From NCBI GenBank assembly GCA_027029065.1, contig JALVGO010000032.1, forward strand, positions 1 through 5,687: a stretch of DNA of 5,687 bases, read 5' to 3'. The translations under genes were made by a program, and so were the position numbers. Of this stretch, positions 1 through 5,453 are shown one piece after another. The notes under the pieces were generated by a model, which saw only the letters and a list, made by a program, of their open reading frames with translations, was not told where the DNA came from and did no database searches. Each line of letters begins with the position of its first letter. Position 1 is the first letter of the stretch. The DNA is from Sulfurovum sp. (GTDB taxonomy: Bacteria > Campylobacterota > Campylobacteria > Campylobacterales > Sulfurovaceae).

Positions 1-98
1 TCAAATGCCTCGGGAAGCAGCTTGTAGACACTGTCATATATCCAGTTTGCGGAACTTTTTTGCATAAGCGTGACAGTATCAAATGTTTGTCCGATCAT
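1..98 (-). CDS. Partial unrecognised protein, N-terminal 32 residues
   Basis: Reading leftward from an ATG at 98-96, the minus strand stays open to the window edge and gives 32 residues starting MIGQTFDTVTLMQ and ending LLPEAF. A purine-rich AGAGAAAG stands about seven bases before this ATG and fits a ribosome binding site. An in-frame ATG at 116-114 would add six residues but lacks such a site and would lie at or before the predicted transcription start. The fragment is amphipathic, with no signal peptide or membrane segment. I do not recognise the family. It is divergent from mutS2. The plus strand of the same stretch is also open in one frame, so the strand is not certain. Confidence 0.42.
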   Translation of the reverse strand, partial: MIGQTFDTVTLMQKSSANWIYDSVYKLLPEAF

Positions 99-121
99 TT
101 TTTCACTTTCTCTCATAATAC

Positions 122-149
122 TTATTACCGCACTAACTAAATACCTCAA
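122..149 (-). promoter_or_regulatory. Candidate promoter of the leftward gene
   Basis: On the minus strand a TTGAGG (149-144) is followed after 16 bases by TAATAA (127-122). Transcription would begin near 115, leaving a leader of about 17 bases before the ATG at 98. This is a sequence match only, in an AT-rich region where chance matches are common. Confidence 0.3.
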
Positions 150-198
150 TCTTTGATGCAGCAATTTCGTTCATAATCAAGGCAGATTTTTGCAGGAC

Positions 199-235
199 TC
201 GCTAAAGCGAATTCAGTAATATTATAGCCAAAGCG
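199..235. promoter_or_regulatory. Short palindrome and related direct repeat in the divergent spacer
   Basis: TCGCTAAAGCGA (199-210) is a perfect inverted repeat with 5-base arms around AA. A related GCYAAAGCG nonamer occurs at 201-209 and again at 227-235, 26 bases apart. The pair sits between the leftward gene and the mutS2 promoter, where an operator would be expected. No known binding protein is implied, and repeats this short can arise by chance. Confidence 0.2.
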
Positions 236-277
236 CCTATAAATTGGGAGAAAATAGCTCTTTTTCGACAGGAGTAG

Positions 278-285
278 TGTATAAT
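278..285 (+). promoter_or_regulatory. mutS2: Candidate mutS2 promoter (-10 box)
   Basis: A consensus TATAAT lies at 280-285, directly preceded by TG. There is no good -35 at the usual distance, which is normal for housekeeping promoters in Campylobacterota. Transcription would start near 292. That places the TTG at 244 outside the transcript and leaves a leader of about 27 bases before the ATG at 319. Confidence 0.5.
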
Positions 286-300
286 TCGTATAAAATGTAC

Positions 301-307
301 AGAAAGG
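301..307 (+). promoter_or_regulatory. mutS2: Ribosome binding site supporting the mutS2 start
   Basis: AGAAAGG stands 11 bases before the ATG at 319. Spacing is slightly long, but this is the only Shine-Dalgarno-like sequence near any of the candidate starts (TTG 244, ATG 295, ATG 319). Confidence 0.45.
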
Positions 308-318
308 TATCAGAATAT

Positions 319-2523
319 ATGAGTGAGAGGTCGATCGTACAGAAGCTGGATCTTGACGGTTACATTGACCGTTTCAAACAGTTTCTTGCAAGAGAAAAGC
401 CTGTAGCGATGGAGGGAGATATCAATCAGCACTACAGGTATGTCAAAGCGCTTGCACAGGTACAGTACCCCTCTGTAAAAAAAGTACCTGATCTTGACAG
501 GGCATTGCATCTGATCAAAAAGCAGGGAGTACTCGGTCTGGAGGAGATCTTTGCCTTTGTGACGATGATCTCCTACTTTAACCGTCTTAAAGCACTCTCT
601 TTCCCCCAACCACTTGGCAGCTGGTTAGGCGAGATAGAGATACCCGATGAGATCATGGAGATAGTGGGGTATTTTACCGAGGAGGGTGAGATCAACCCCG
701 AACGCGACCCTGATCTGATGGGGGTCGAACAGGCGCTCAAGCACAACCGCAGTGAGATCAAAGAGACACTCTACCGGCTGACCCACAGTGCCCGGCTGAC
801 AGACTATCTGGTCGATACCCAGATACACTACCATGGCGGAGAGGAGACCCTGCTGGTACGGAGTGGGTTTAACAATGCGATCAAAGCGACGGTAGCGGGA
901 AGAAGTGCCGGAGGGTTTTTCTATATCATCCCGCAGGCAGTTACCCATCTCAAAGAGAAAGAGGCGGCATTGCTCAGCAGCCGTTCGGAGATCATCTACC
1001 GCTACTGTCAGGAGATCTCGGCACGCTTTTTCAAATGGGAACGCTTTTTGGCATTTATCGACAAAGCCTATGACCGTTTTGACCACTATCAGGCAAGGGT
1101 GGCGTTTGCCCGTGCCAACGAGTATGAGTTTGTGCTGCCCCAAAAACAGAAAGGCATTGTATTGCACGACTTTGCCCACCCTGCCATTGAAAACCCTGTG
1201 CCTGTGACACTTGATATGAACAGACCGATCCTGCTGATCACCGGTGTCAATGCCGGGGGTAAAACGATGCTGCTCAAATCGCTTCTGAGTGCGGTTTACA
1301 TGAGCAAGTATCTGCTGCCGTTCAAGTGTGATGCGGCAAGAACCCGTGTGGGGCACTACAAAAGCATTGAAGCGGTCATTGACGATCCGCAGTCGGTTAA
1401 AAACGATATTTCGACATTTGCCGGACGTATGCAGGAGTTTGCCAGACTGTTTGAAAAACGTGATGCCATTGTCGGGGTGGATGAGATAGAACTGGGAACC
1501 GACAGTGACGAGGCGGCATCGCTTTTCAGGGTGATGCTTGAAGCACTCAAAGCGCGGGGCATCAGCTTTGTCGTTACGACCCACCACAAGCGTCTTGCCT
1601 CACTGATGGCAAGTGACGATGATGTGGAGCTTGTGGCAGCACTCTATGACGAGGAGCGGCGTGTCCCTACCTACACCTTTTTGCAGGGGAGTATAGGGAA
1701 GAGTTACGCATTTGAAACGGCGCAGCGCTACGGGGTACCGCCTGCCATTGTCAACCGTGCCAAAACCGTGTATGGGAAAGACAAGGAGAACCTCAACGAG
1801 CTTATCGAGAAGTCAACAGCACTTGAGCGACAGATGCGTGAGAAGATCGCACAGATCGAAGCAGAACGCAAAGCGGTAGAACGGCAGAAACTCAGGCTTG
1901 TAGAAGAGGAAGAAAAGCTCAAAGAGCAGCACCGCAAAGCGCTGGCAACGCTTGAGAACCGCTACAATGCTGCAACCAAAAAGGCAAGAGAAGCACTCAA
2001 AGTAAAAGAGTCTGCAGAGGGCAGACGGCTGCTCAATGAAGCGCACAAACGCAAAAGTATGCCGGTCAAATCGCCCCAAACACCTCCTGAACCGCTCAAA
2101 GAGGGTGATAAGGTCAAGTACCGTTCCCACAAAGGAGAACTTCTTTCTATCCGCGGAGAGAATGCCACCATCATCGTGGACGGGCTCAAAATGCGTGTGC
2201 CGCTCAAGGAGCTCAAACTACGGCAGGAGACCCCTAAACCCAAAGTACCGAAACCGCCCAAAAAAGCGACACACCATGTCCAGAAAGGAAGTGCCAGTGT
2301 GTCAGTGAAACTCTTGGGCATGTATGCCGATGAAGCGATTGATACTGTCGACAAATTCCTCTCCGATGCGCTGGTTAACGGTCTGAATGAAGTACAGATC
2401 ATACACGGTACAGGCAGCGGTGTGCTGGCGAAACTGGTAACGGAATATTTGAAAAAGCACCCCAAGATACAGAAGTTTTACCGGATGCCGGGCAACCTTG
2501 GTATCACGATTGTAGAGCTTTAA
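319..2523 (+). CDS. mutS2: MutS2: Smr-domain DNA repair / anti-recombination ATPase
   Basis: This encodes 734 residues, close to the usual MutS2 length. It lacks the N-terminal mismatch-recognition domains of MutS1 and begins directly with the core/clamp region (about 1-290). The ATPase domain shows Walker A GVNAGGKT (309-316), the NDISTF signature (362-367), Walker B ending in D388-E389, and TTHH (420-423). A charged coiled coil spans about 490-580, a KOW-like segment about 593-630, and a C-terminal Smr domain about 660-734 with IIHGTGSG. Family members bind branched DNA, suppress homologous recombination and, in Bacillus, act on collided ribosomes; in Helicobacter and Campylobacter MutS2 is the only MutS homologue. 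ATG 319 was chosen over TTG 244 because of the -10 box at 280 and because homology begins at SERSIVQKLDL. Oddity: the Smr LDLR-type motif reads VKLLG, without its Asp. Confidence 0.95.
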   Translation: MSERSIVQKLDLDGYIDRFKQFLAREKPVAMEGDINQHYRYVKALAQVQYPSVKKVPDLDRALHLIKKQGVLGLEEIFAFVTMISYFNRLKALSFPQPLGSWLGEIEIPDEIMEIVGYFTEEGEINPERDPDLMGVEQALKHNRSEIKETLYRLTHSARLTDYLVDTQIHYHGGEETLLVRSGFNNAIKATVAGRSAGGFFYIIPQAVTHLKEKEAALLSSRSEIIYRYCQEISARFFKWERFLAFIDKAYDRFDHYQARVAFARANEYEFVLPQKQKGIVLHDFAHPAIENPVPVTLDMNRPILLITGVNAGGKTMLLKSLLSAVYMSKYLLPFKCDAARTRVGHYKSIEAVIDDPQSVKNDISTFAGRMQEFARLFEKRDAIVGVDEIELGTDSDEAASLFRVMLEALKARGISFVVTTHHKRLASLMASDDDVELVAALYDEERRVPTYTFLQGSIGKSYAFETAQRYGVPPAIVNRAKTVYGKDKENLNELIEKSTALERQMREKIAQIEAERKAVERQKLRLVEEEEKLKEQHRKALATLENRYNAATKKAREALKVKESAEGRRLLNEAHKRKSMPVKSPQTPPEPLKEGDKVKYRSHKGELLSIRGENATIIVDGLKMRVPLKELKLRQETPKPKVPKPPKKATHHVQKGSASVSVKLLGMYADEAIDTVDKFLSDALVNGLNEVQIIHGTGSGVLAKLVTEYLKKHPKIQKFYRMPGNLGITIVEL

Positions 2524-2531
2524 TCCCAAAT

Positions 2532-2540
2532 TGGTATAAT
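2532..2540 (+). promoter_or_regulatory. Extended -10 promoter in the gap after mutS2
   Basis: TGGTATAAT matches the TGn-TATAAT extended -10 exactly and lies nine bases after the mutS2 stop codon. Transcription would start near 2547, giving a leader of about 24 bases to the GTG at 2571. No -35 is convincing. This suggests the next three genes have their own promoter besides any read-through from mutS2, as no terminator is visible in the gap. Confidence 0.55.
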
Positions 2541-2559
2541 GGTACCTATATAAAATTGC

Positions 2560-2565
2560 AGGAGA
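2560..2565 (+). promoter_or_regulatory. Ribosome binding site fixing the GTG start
   Basis: AGGAGA ends five bases before the GTG at 2571. The upstream in-frame TTG at 2556 would lie before this site and has none of its own, so GTG 2571 is the better start. Confidence 0.7.
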
Positions 2566-2570
2566 ATGCA

Positions 2571-3149
2571 GTGAGTATCAAAGATGATGTGAACTATGTC
2601 AAAACAGAACTGAGCAGTGATGAGAAGATACTGGAGAGTGCGTTTAAACTGGAGACGCTTTACAAAAAGTACAAGTTTCCCATTTTTGGAACCGTTGGGG
2701 CGATTTTGCTCTATGTCGTCGTCAGTACCGGAATGGATGCCGTAAAACAATCCAGACTTGAGGCGGCAAACCAGGCACTTTTAACCCTGCAGCAGAAGCC
2801 TGACGATGCATCCGCACTCAGTGTTCTCAAAGAGAAAAACCCGGCACTCTATGAACTCTACAGCTTTTCGACTGCCGCCAAAAAACAGGATGTCAAGCAG
2901 CTCTCGGTACTTGGAAACAGTCAAAACGGTGTGATCGCCGATATGAGCCGTTACAGTGTCGGTGCCATCGAGAAGAAGCCGGTCGATTCAGCGTACTACA
3001 AAGAGCTTGCCTATCTTGAAGAGGCATATGTTGCCATCAAGGCGGGTAATGTCGCCAAGGCGAAAGAGAAACTGGCGCTGATCGATGAGCGTTCATCACT
3101 CTCCATGCTTGCAAAACTGTTGGAACACGCTATACTGAAGGCTGAGTAA
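2571..3149 (+). CDS. Single-pass membrane protein, YfgM-like (TPR_21-type)
   Basis: This encodes 192 residues from a GTG start. A charged N-terminal segment (1-35) rich in Lys and Glu is followed by one hydrophobic helix at about 36-55, then a soluble, largely helical domain of about 135 residues. The charge pattern predicts a cytoplasmic N-terminus and periplasmic C-terminus. The region 140-190 (KELAYLEEAYVAIKAGNVAK onward) looks like a TPR-type helical hairpin. This is the architecture and length of YfgM (about 206 residues in E. coli), an inner-membrane protein that associates with SecYEG and periplasmic chaperones. The next gene is a BamB-like lipoprotein, matching the yfgM-bamB order of gammaproteobacteria. 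Assignment rests on topology, length and context, not on a search; a generic TPR membrane protein is the alternative. Confidence 0.72.
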   Translation: MSIKDDVNYVKTELSSDEKILESAFKLETLYKKYKFPIFGTVGAILLYVVVSTGMDAVKQSRLEAANQALLTLQQKPDDASALSVLKEKNPALYELYSFSTAAKKQDVKQLSVLGNSQNGVIADMSRYSVGAIEKKPVDSAYYKELAYLEEAYVAIKAGNVAKAKEKLALIDERSSLSMLAKLLEHAILKAE

Positions 3150-4162
3150 TGAAACGTATTCTCTTTCCTGTACTGGCAGCGGGTGTGCTGCTTTTGGGCG
3201 GCTGCAGCTCCAAACAGTATTTTGAGCCGGAGCAGACCTACGGTGTCAACGGTGCCCAGAGCAGCTATGAGGGGAAGATTGTTGACAAAAGCCGTGACGG
3301 TGCAACCCTTGAAGACGGCAGATATATCGGAAAATCGGGTGTCAGCACACTGGTACTGCCCAAAGGGTTCCGTTTCCTGAGTGAAAACAGAACCTATGTA
3401 TTGGCAGCCAATGAGAGTGGCGACTTAAAGGTCATCAACAAAAAAACAGGCAAAACCATCCGTACCATTGCCCTGAAAATACCGGTTGTCTCCGCTGCTA
3501 TCCGCAATGGACTGGTCGCCTATATTTTGAACAACAATGCCTTTGGGCTCTACAGCATCAGCAAAGACAGGAAGCTTATAGAGAACCGTTCGGAGCGTAC
3601 CTACGCCATCGATACCAGAGCGGCAAGCCCTATGTTTATTGACTCACTTGTTGTGATGCCGATGCTTGACGGCAAACTGGTTATTTTTGATGTCAACGAC
3701 CCTGAAAATGCCAAGGTTGTCTATTTGAGCAGCGACAAAGTATTTAACAATATCATCTATCTCTCCCGTATGGGTGATACACTGGTTGCTGCAACCCCCA
3801 AAAAACTCCTGACACTCGGTGCCGAGGGTGAATATGAGTACCGGGTGAATATTTCGGAGGTATCGCTCAGCGGCAAGTCGATCTACGTGTTCAGCAAAGA
3901 GGGAGAGATTATCAAGCTCAATGTACTGCTTGAAGAGCAGGCGAAAAAGAAATTCAAATTCGCACAGTTTGCCGGAGCGACTGCATTGAAAAAGAGGGTT
4001 GTCGCCCTTGATATCAAAGGATCACTGATCGTACTGAACCGTACATTGAACAAGTACAGAATCTATGATGTGGGTGAGGTTGATTCACCGGTTTACATTG
4101 CAGGGAACAAACTCTACAAAGACGGCACTGTGATCCATCTTGACAAACTCGATTTCAAATAG
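3149..4162 (+). CDS. Beta-propeller lipoprotein, BamB-like
   Basis: This encodes 337 residues with a type II signal peptide: MKR, a hydrophobic stretch, then lipobox LGGC with Cys19 as the lipidated residue. Ser at +2 predicts outer-membrane sorting. From about 65 onward the chain is beta-rich, with recurring blade-like units such as GDLKVINKKTGK (91-102), GKLVIFDVNDPE (175-186), GEIIKLN (252-258) and GSLIVLNRTLNK (291-302), resembling the PQQ-type repeats of BamB (392 residues in E. coli). BamB is a scaffold lipoprotein of the outer-membrane beta-barrel assembly machine. The ATG overlaps the stop of the YfgM-like gene as TAATG, and GAAGG at 3137-3141 serves as its binding site, so the two are translationally coupled. 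The role is inferred from fold and context; another propeller lipoprotein is possible. Confidence 0.75.
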   Translation: MKRILFPVLAAGVLLLGGCSSKQYFEPEQTYGVNGAQSSYEGKIVDKSRDGATLEDGRYIGKSGVSTLVLPKGFRFLSENRTYVLAANESGDLKVINKKTGKTIRTIALKIPVVSAAIRNGLVAYILNNNAFGLYSISKDRKLIENRSERTYAIDTRAASPMFIDSLVVMPMLDGKLVIFDVNDPENAKVVYLSSDKVFNNIIYLSRMGDTLVAATPKKLLTLGAEGEYEYRVNISEVSLSGKSIYVFSKEGEIIKLNVLLEEQAKKKFKFAQFAGATALKKRVVALDIKGSLIVLNRTLNKYRIYDVGEVDSPVYIAGNKLYKDGTVIHLDKLDFK

Positions 4163-4165
4163 GTC

Positions 4166-4981
4166 ATGTCCGATCTTCTGCAGGCGTTTGAAGAGTACCT
4201 CACGATCACCAAGGCACTCGATACACTGACGGTCTCTTCCTACCTTAGTGACCTGAAGCAGCTTGAAGAGGCGGTGAAAAAACCGCTTACCAAGCTTGAG
4301 ACAACCGATGTACTCTCTTTCCTCTCAGGCTTTGAGAACAAACGTACACTCAACCGGAAACTCTCTTCCATCAATACCTTTTTTGCCTTTTGCCACCGTC
4401 AGAATTTCACCCATGAAAAGATCAAGATCCCTATGGCAAAAGTGCCCAAAAATCTGCCCAAGTATCTCAGCCCTGAGGAGATCATGTCCGGTATTGCGGC
4501 TATAGACCGTACTACACTGGCAGGACTGCGTGACTATGCTCTCATTCTTTTTCTCTATGCCAGCGGATGCCGTATCTCCGAAGCGCTGAGTGCACAGCGC
4601 AGCGACATATTGGAAGGGTGGCTGAAGATCCGTTTTGCCAAAGGGGCAAAAGAGCGTGTCGTACCGCTTGCGCCTGTTGCCCTGGAGGCACTCGAAGCCT
4701 ACCTTGAAAAGCAGACCATGGCAAGCAGCTACATCTGGCTCAACTACCGGGGTGAGCCGCTAAGCCGCATCAGTGCCTACAAGATCGTCAAAAAGTATCT
4801 TGGTGTCTCACCCCACGTCCTGCGCCACTCCTTTGCCTCCTCCCTCATCATCGGAGGAGCCGACCTGCGTGTGGTACAAGAGCTGCTTGGGCACAGCTCT
4901 CTGGAGACGACGCAGATCTATACACACATCCAAAAACAGAATCTCAAAGAGACGATGCTGCAGTTTCATCCGCTGCGATAA
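4166..4981 (+). CDS. Tyrosine recombinase, Xer-type (XerD/XerH-like)
   Basis: This encodes 271 residues. An N-terminal SAM-like DNA-binding domain (about 3-85) is followed by the catalytic domain (about 100-265). The full catalytic set is visible: Arg136 in ASGCRISEAL, Lys159 in FAKGAKER, His217 and Arg220 in HVLRH, His243 in LLGHSS, and nucleophile Tyr252 in IYTHI. The enzyme should therefore be active in cutting and rejoining DNA at a dif-like site. Campylobacterota usually resolve chromosome dimers with XerH, which is about 355 residues in Helicobacter and Campylobacter; this protein is nearer the size of XerC/XerD or archaeal XerA. It starts three bases after the lipoprotein gene with only a weak binding site (AGG at 4161-4163), so coupling is likely. 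The housekeeping context and lack of phage genes argue against a mobile-element integrase. Confidence 0.88.
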   Translation: MSDLLQAFEEYLTITKALDTLTVSSYLSDLKQLEEAVKKPLTKLETTDVLSFLSGFENKRTLNRKLSSINTFFAFCHRQNFTHEKIKIPMAKVPKNLPKYLSPEEIMSGIAAIDRTTLAGLRDYALILFLYASGCRISEALSAQRSDILEGWLKIRFAKGAKERVVPLAPVALEALEAYLEKQTMASSYIWLNYRGEPLSRISAYKIVKKYLGVSPHVLRHSFASSLIIGGADLRVVQELLGHSSLETTQIYTHIQKQNLKETMLQFHPLR

Positions 4982-4984
4982 TTT

Positions 4985-4993
4985 GGGTAAAAT
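4985..4993 (+). promoter_or_regulatory. Candidate promoter just before the small gene at 5000
   Basis: GGGTAAAAT contains a -10-like TAAAAT (4988-4993) four bases after the recombinase stop. Transcription would begin near 4999-5001, at the ATG itself, so the message would be nearly leaderless. No Shine-Dalgarno sequence lies between this box and the ATG, which agrees with that reading. Confidence 0.4.
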
Positions 4994-4999
4994 AGCATC

Positions 5000-5338
5000 A
5001 TGAAAACAATCGTCGAATATTTACAGTCCAAAAAGCTGGTATTTAAATCACTCAAACCTGTTGTCCCCAAAGAACTTGGCTCACGCAAAAAGGTCTCTAT
5101 CTGGCTGGGGGTCGATCTGCAAGGGTACTATGCCGATGTGATGTGGCTTGAGAAGAAGAGCAGGGTGCTTCGCAAAGAGGCGCAGGAGTTGATGGAGCTG
5201 CATGAGAAACTTGAGAAGTATATTGACAGCAGTATCAAAAAAAAATACATTGTCATCAAAGCACCGCTCTGCTCCAAAGCCAAGGCATTGTTGGAAGAGC
5301 ATGGGTGGAAAGTGTTTGTTGTGGAGCAACAAAATTAG
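5000..5338 (+). CDS. Small basic protein of unknown function
   Basis: This encodes 112 residues and is not a family I recognise. Residues 1-30 are Lys-rich; 32-50 look like two beta strands (VSIWLGVDL and GYYADVMWL); 51-80 form a strongly charged helix or short coiled coil (KKSRVLRKEAQELMELHEKL); and 83-108 look like a strand-helix-strand unit around KAPLCSKAKALLEEHGWKVF. There is no signal peptide or membrane segment, so it is probably cytoplasmic. It lies 18 bases after the recombinase gene and may be part of that transcript or use its own promoter. A run of nine A lies inside the gene (5237-5245). Its TAG stop falls within the first unit of the downstream heptamer repeat, so its C-terminus may have been altered by that repeat. 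Codon use resembles its neighbours, which supports a real gene. Confidence 0.75.
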   Translation: MKTIVEYLQSKKLVFKSLKPVVPKELGSRKKVSIWLGVDLQGYYADVMWLEKKSRVLRKEAQELMELHEKLEKYIDSSIKKKYIVIKAPLCSKAKALLEEHGWKVFVVEQQN

Positions 5339-5353
5339 GAATTAGGAATTAGG
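5333..5353. repeat. Three tandem copies of the heptamer AATTAGG
   Basis: Perfect units lie at 5333-5339, 5340-5346 and 5347-5353, followed by a partial AAT. The first unit includes the stop codon of the 112-residue gene. Each unit holds TAG on the plus strand and TAA on the minus strand, and because 7 is not a multiple of 3, the three copies stop all six frames. Tandem heptamers of this kind are found between genes in several bacterial groups; whether this one is dispersed in the genome cannot be seen here. Confidence 0.85.
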
Positions 5354-5405
5354 AATGCGCCCGAACGAAGTGACAAGTGCCCTTGGGGTAAGGAATGAGG
5401 AACCG

Positions 5406-5439
5406 AAAGGTGTTGTAGGGTGCGTAACCACGCACCTTT
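5406..5439 (+). promoter_or_regulatory. Alternative pairing that would compete with the terminator hairpin
   Basis: AAAGGTG (5406-5412) is exactly complementary to CACCTTT (5433-5439). This pairing uses the right arm of the 5419-5436 hairpin, so both structures cannot form together. The loop would be 20 bases, and with seven base pairs it should be less stable than the compact hairpin. It is a possible anti-terminator arrangement, seen in sequence only. Confidence 0.25.
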
Positions 5440-5441
5440 TT
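5417..5441 (+). terminator. Intrinsic terminator-like hairpin before coaX
   Basis: GGTGCGT (5419-5425) and ACGCACC (5430-5436) form a perfect 7-bp GC-rich stem with an AACC loop, followed at once by TTTTT (5437-5441). Two further outer pairs (G-U and A-U) are possible. This is the classic form of a rho-independent terminator and would end transcription of the upstream genes. Oddly, it ends where the coaX ribosome binding site begins, so it may be an attenuator or part of a repeat element. Confidence 0.65.
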
Positions 5442-5449
5442 GAGGAAGG
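5442..5449 (+). promoter_or_regulatory. coaX: Ribosome binding site fixing the coaX TTG start
   Basis: GAGGAAGG lies four bases before TTG 5454 (seven if GAGGA is the core). It directly follows the T-run of the hairpin. It decides for TTG 5454 over the in-frame ATG at 5355, which lies before the hairpin. Confidence 0.65.
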
Positions 5450-5453
5450 CTGT

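Noticed and set aside
3..137. Plus-strand open frame entering from the left edge
   Set aside because: Its translation has several Cys and His residues and no recognisable pattern, and it ends in AT-rich spacer; the minus-strand frame has a start codon, a binding site and more natural composition. Not fully excluded.
244..318. TTG 244 as the mutS2 start, adding 25 residues
   Set aside because: No ribosome binding site precedes it, it lies upstream of the -10 box at 280-285, and MutS2-like sequence begins at the ATG at 319.
625..1587. Long minus-strand open frame of 320 codons inside mutS2
   Set aside because: It lies wholly antisense to a clearly conserved protein, its translation is rich in His, Cys and Arg with no recognisable domain, and it has no promoter or binding site; it is a shadow of the coding frame.
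1962..2465. Minus-strand open frame of 167 codons, and the overlapping one at 1813-2130
   Set aside because: Both are antisense to the coiled-coil and Smr parts of MutS2; the Ser- and Leu-rich or Phe-rich composition reflects the reverse complement of Lys/Glu codons, not a real protein.
2556..2570. TTG 2556 as the start of the YfgM-like gene
   Set aside because: The AGGAGA binding site lies downstream of this TTG and correctly spaced for GTG 2571.
4166..4981. The tyrosine recombinase as sign of a prophage, integron or genomic island
   Set aside because: No attachment-site repeats, tRNA, integron or phage genes are nearby, and the gene is tightly packed among housekeeping genes of similar codon use.
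5333..5441. CRISPR array
   Set aside because: The repeats are 7 bases long with no spacers, so they are a simple tandem repeat.
5355..5453. ATG 5355, in frame with coaX, giving a 33-residue N-terminal extension
   Set aside because: It runs through the repeat-like block and hairpin, lacks a well-placed binding site, and CoaX proteins begin directly before the DxGN motif; the frame appears open by chance.
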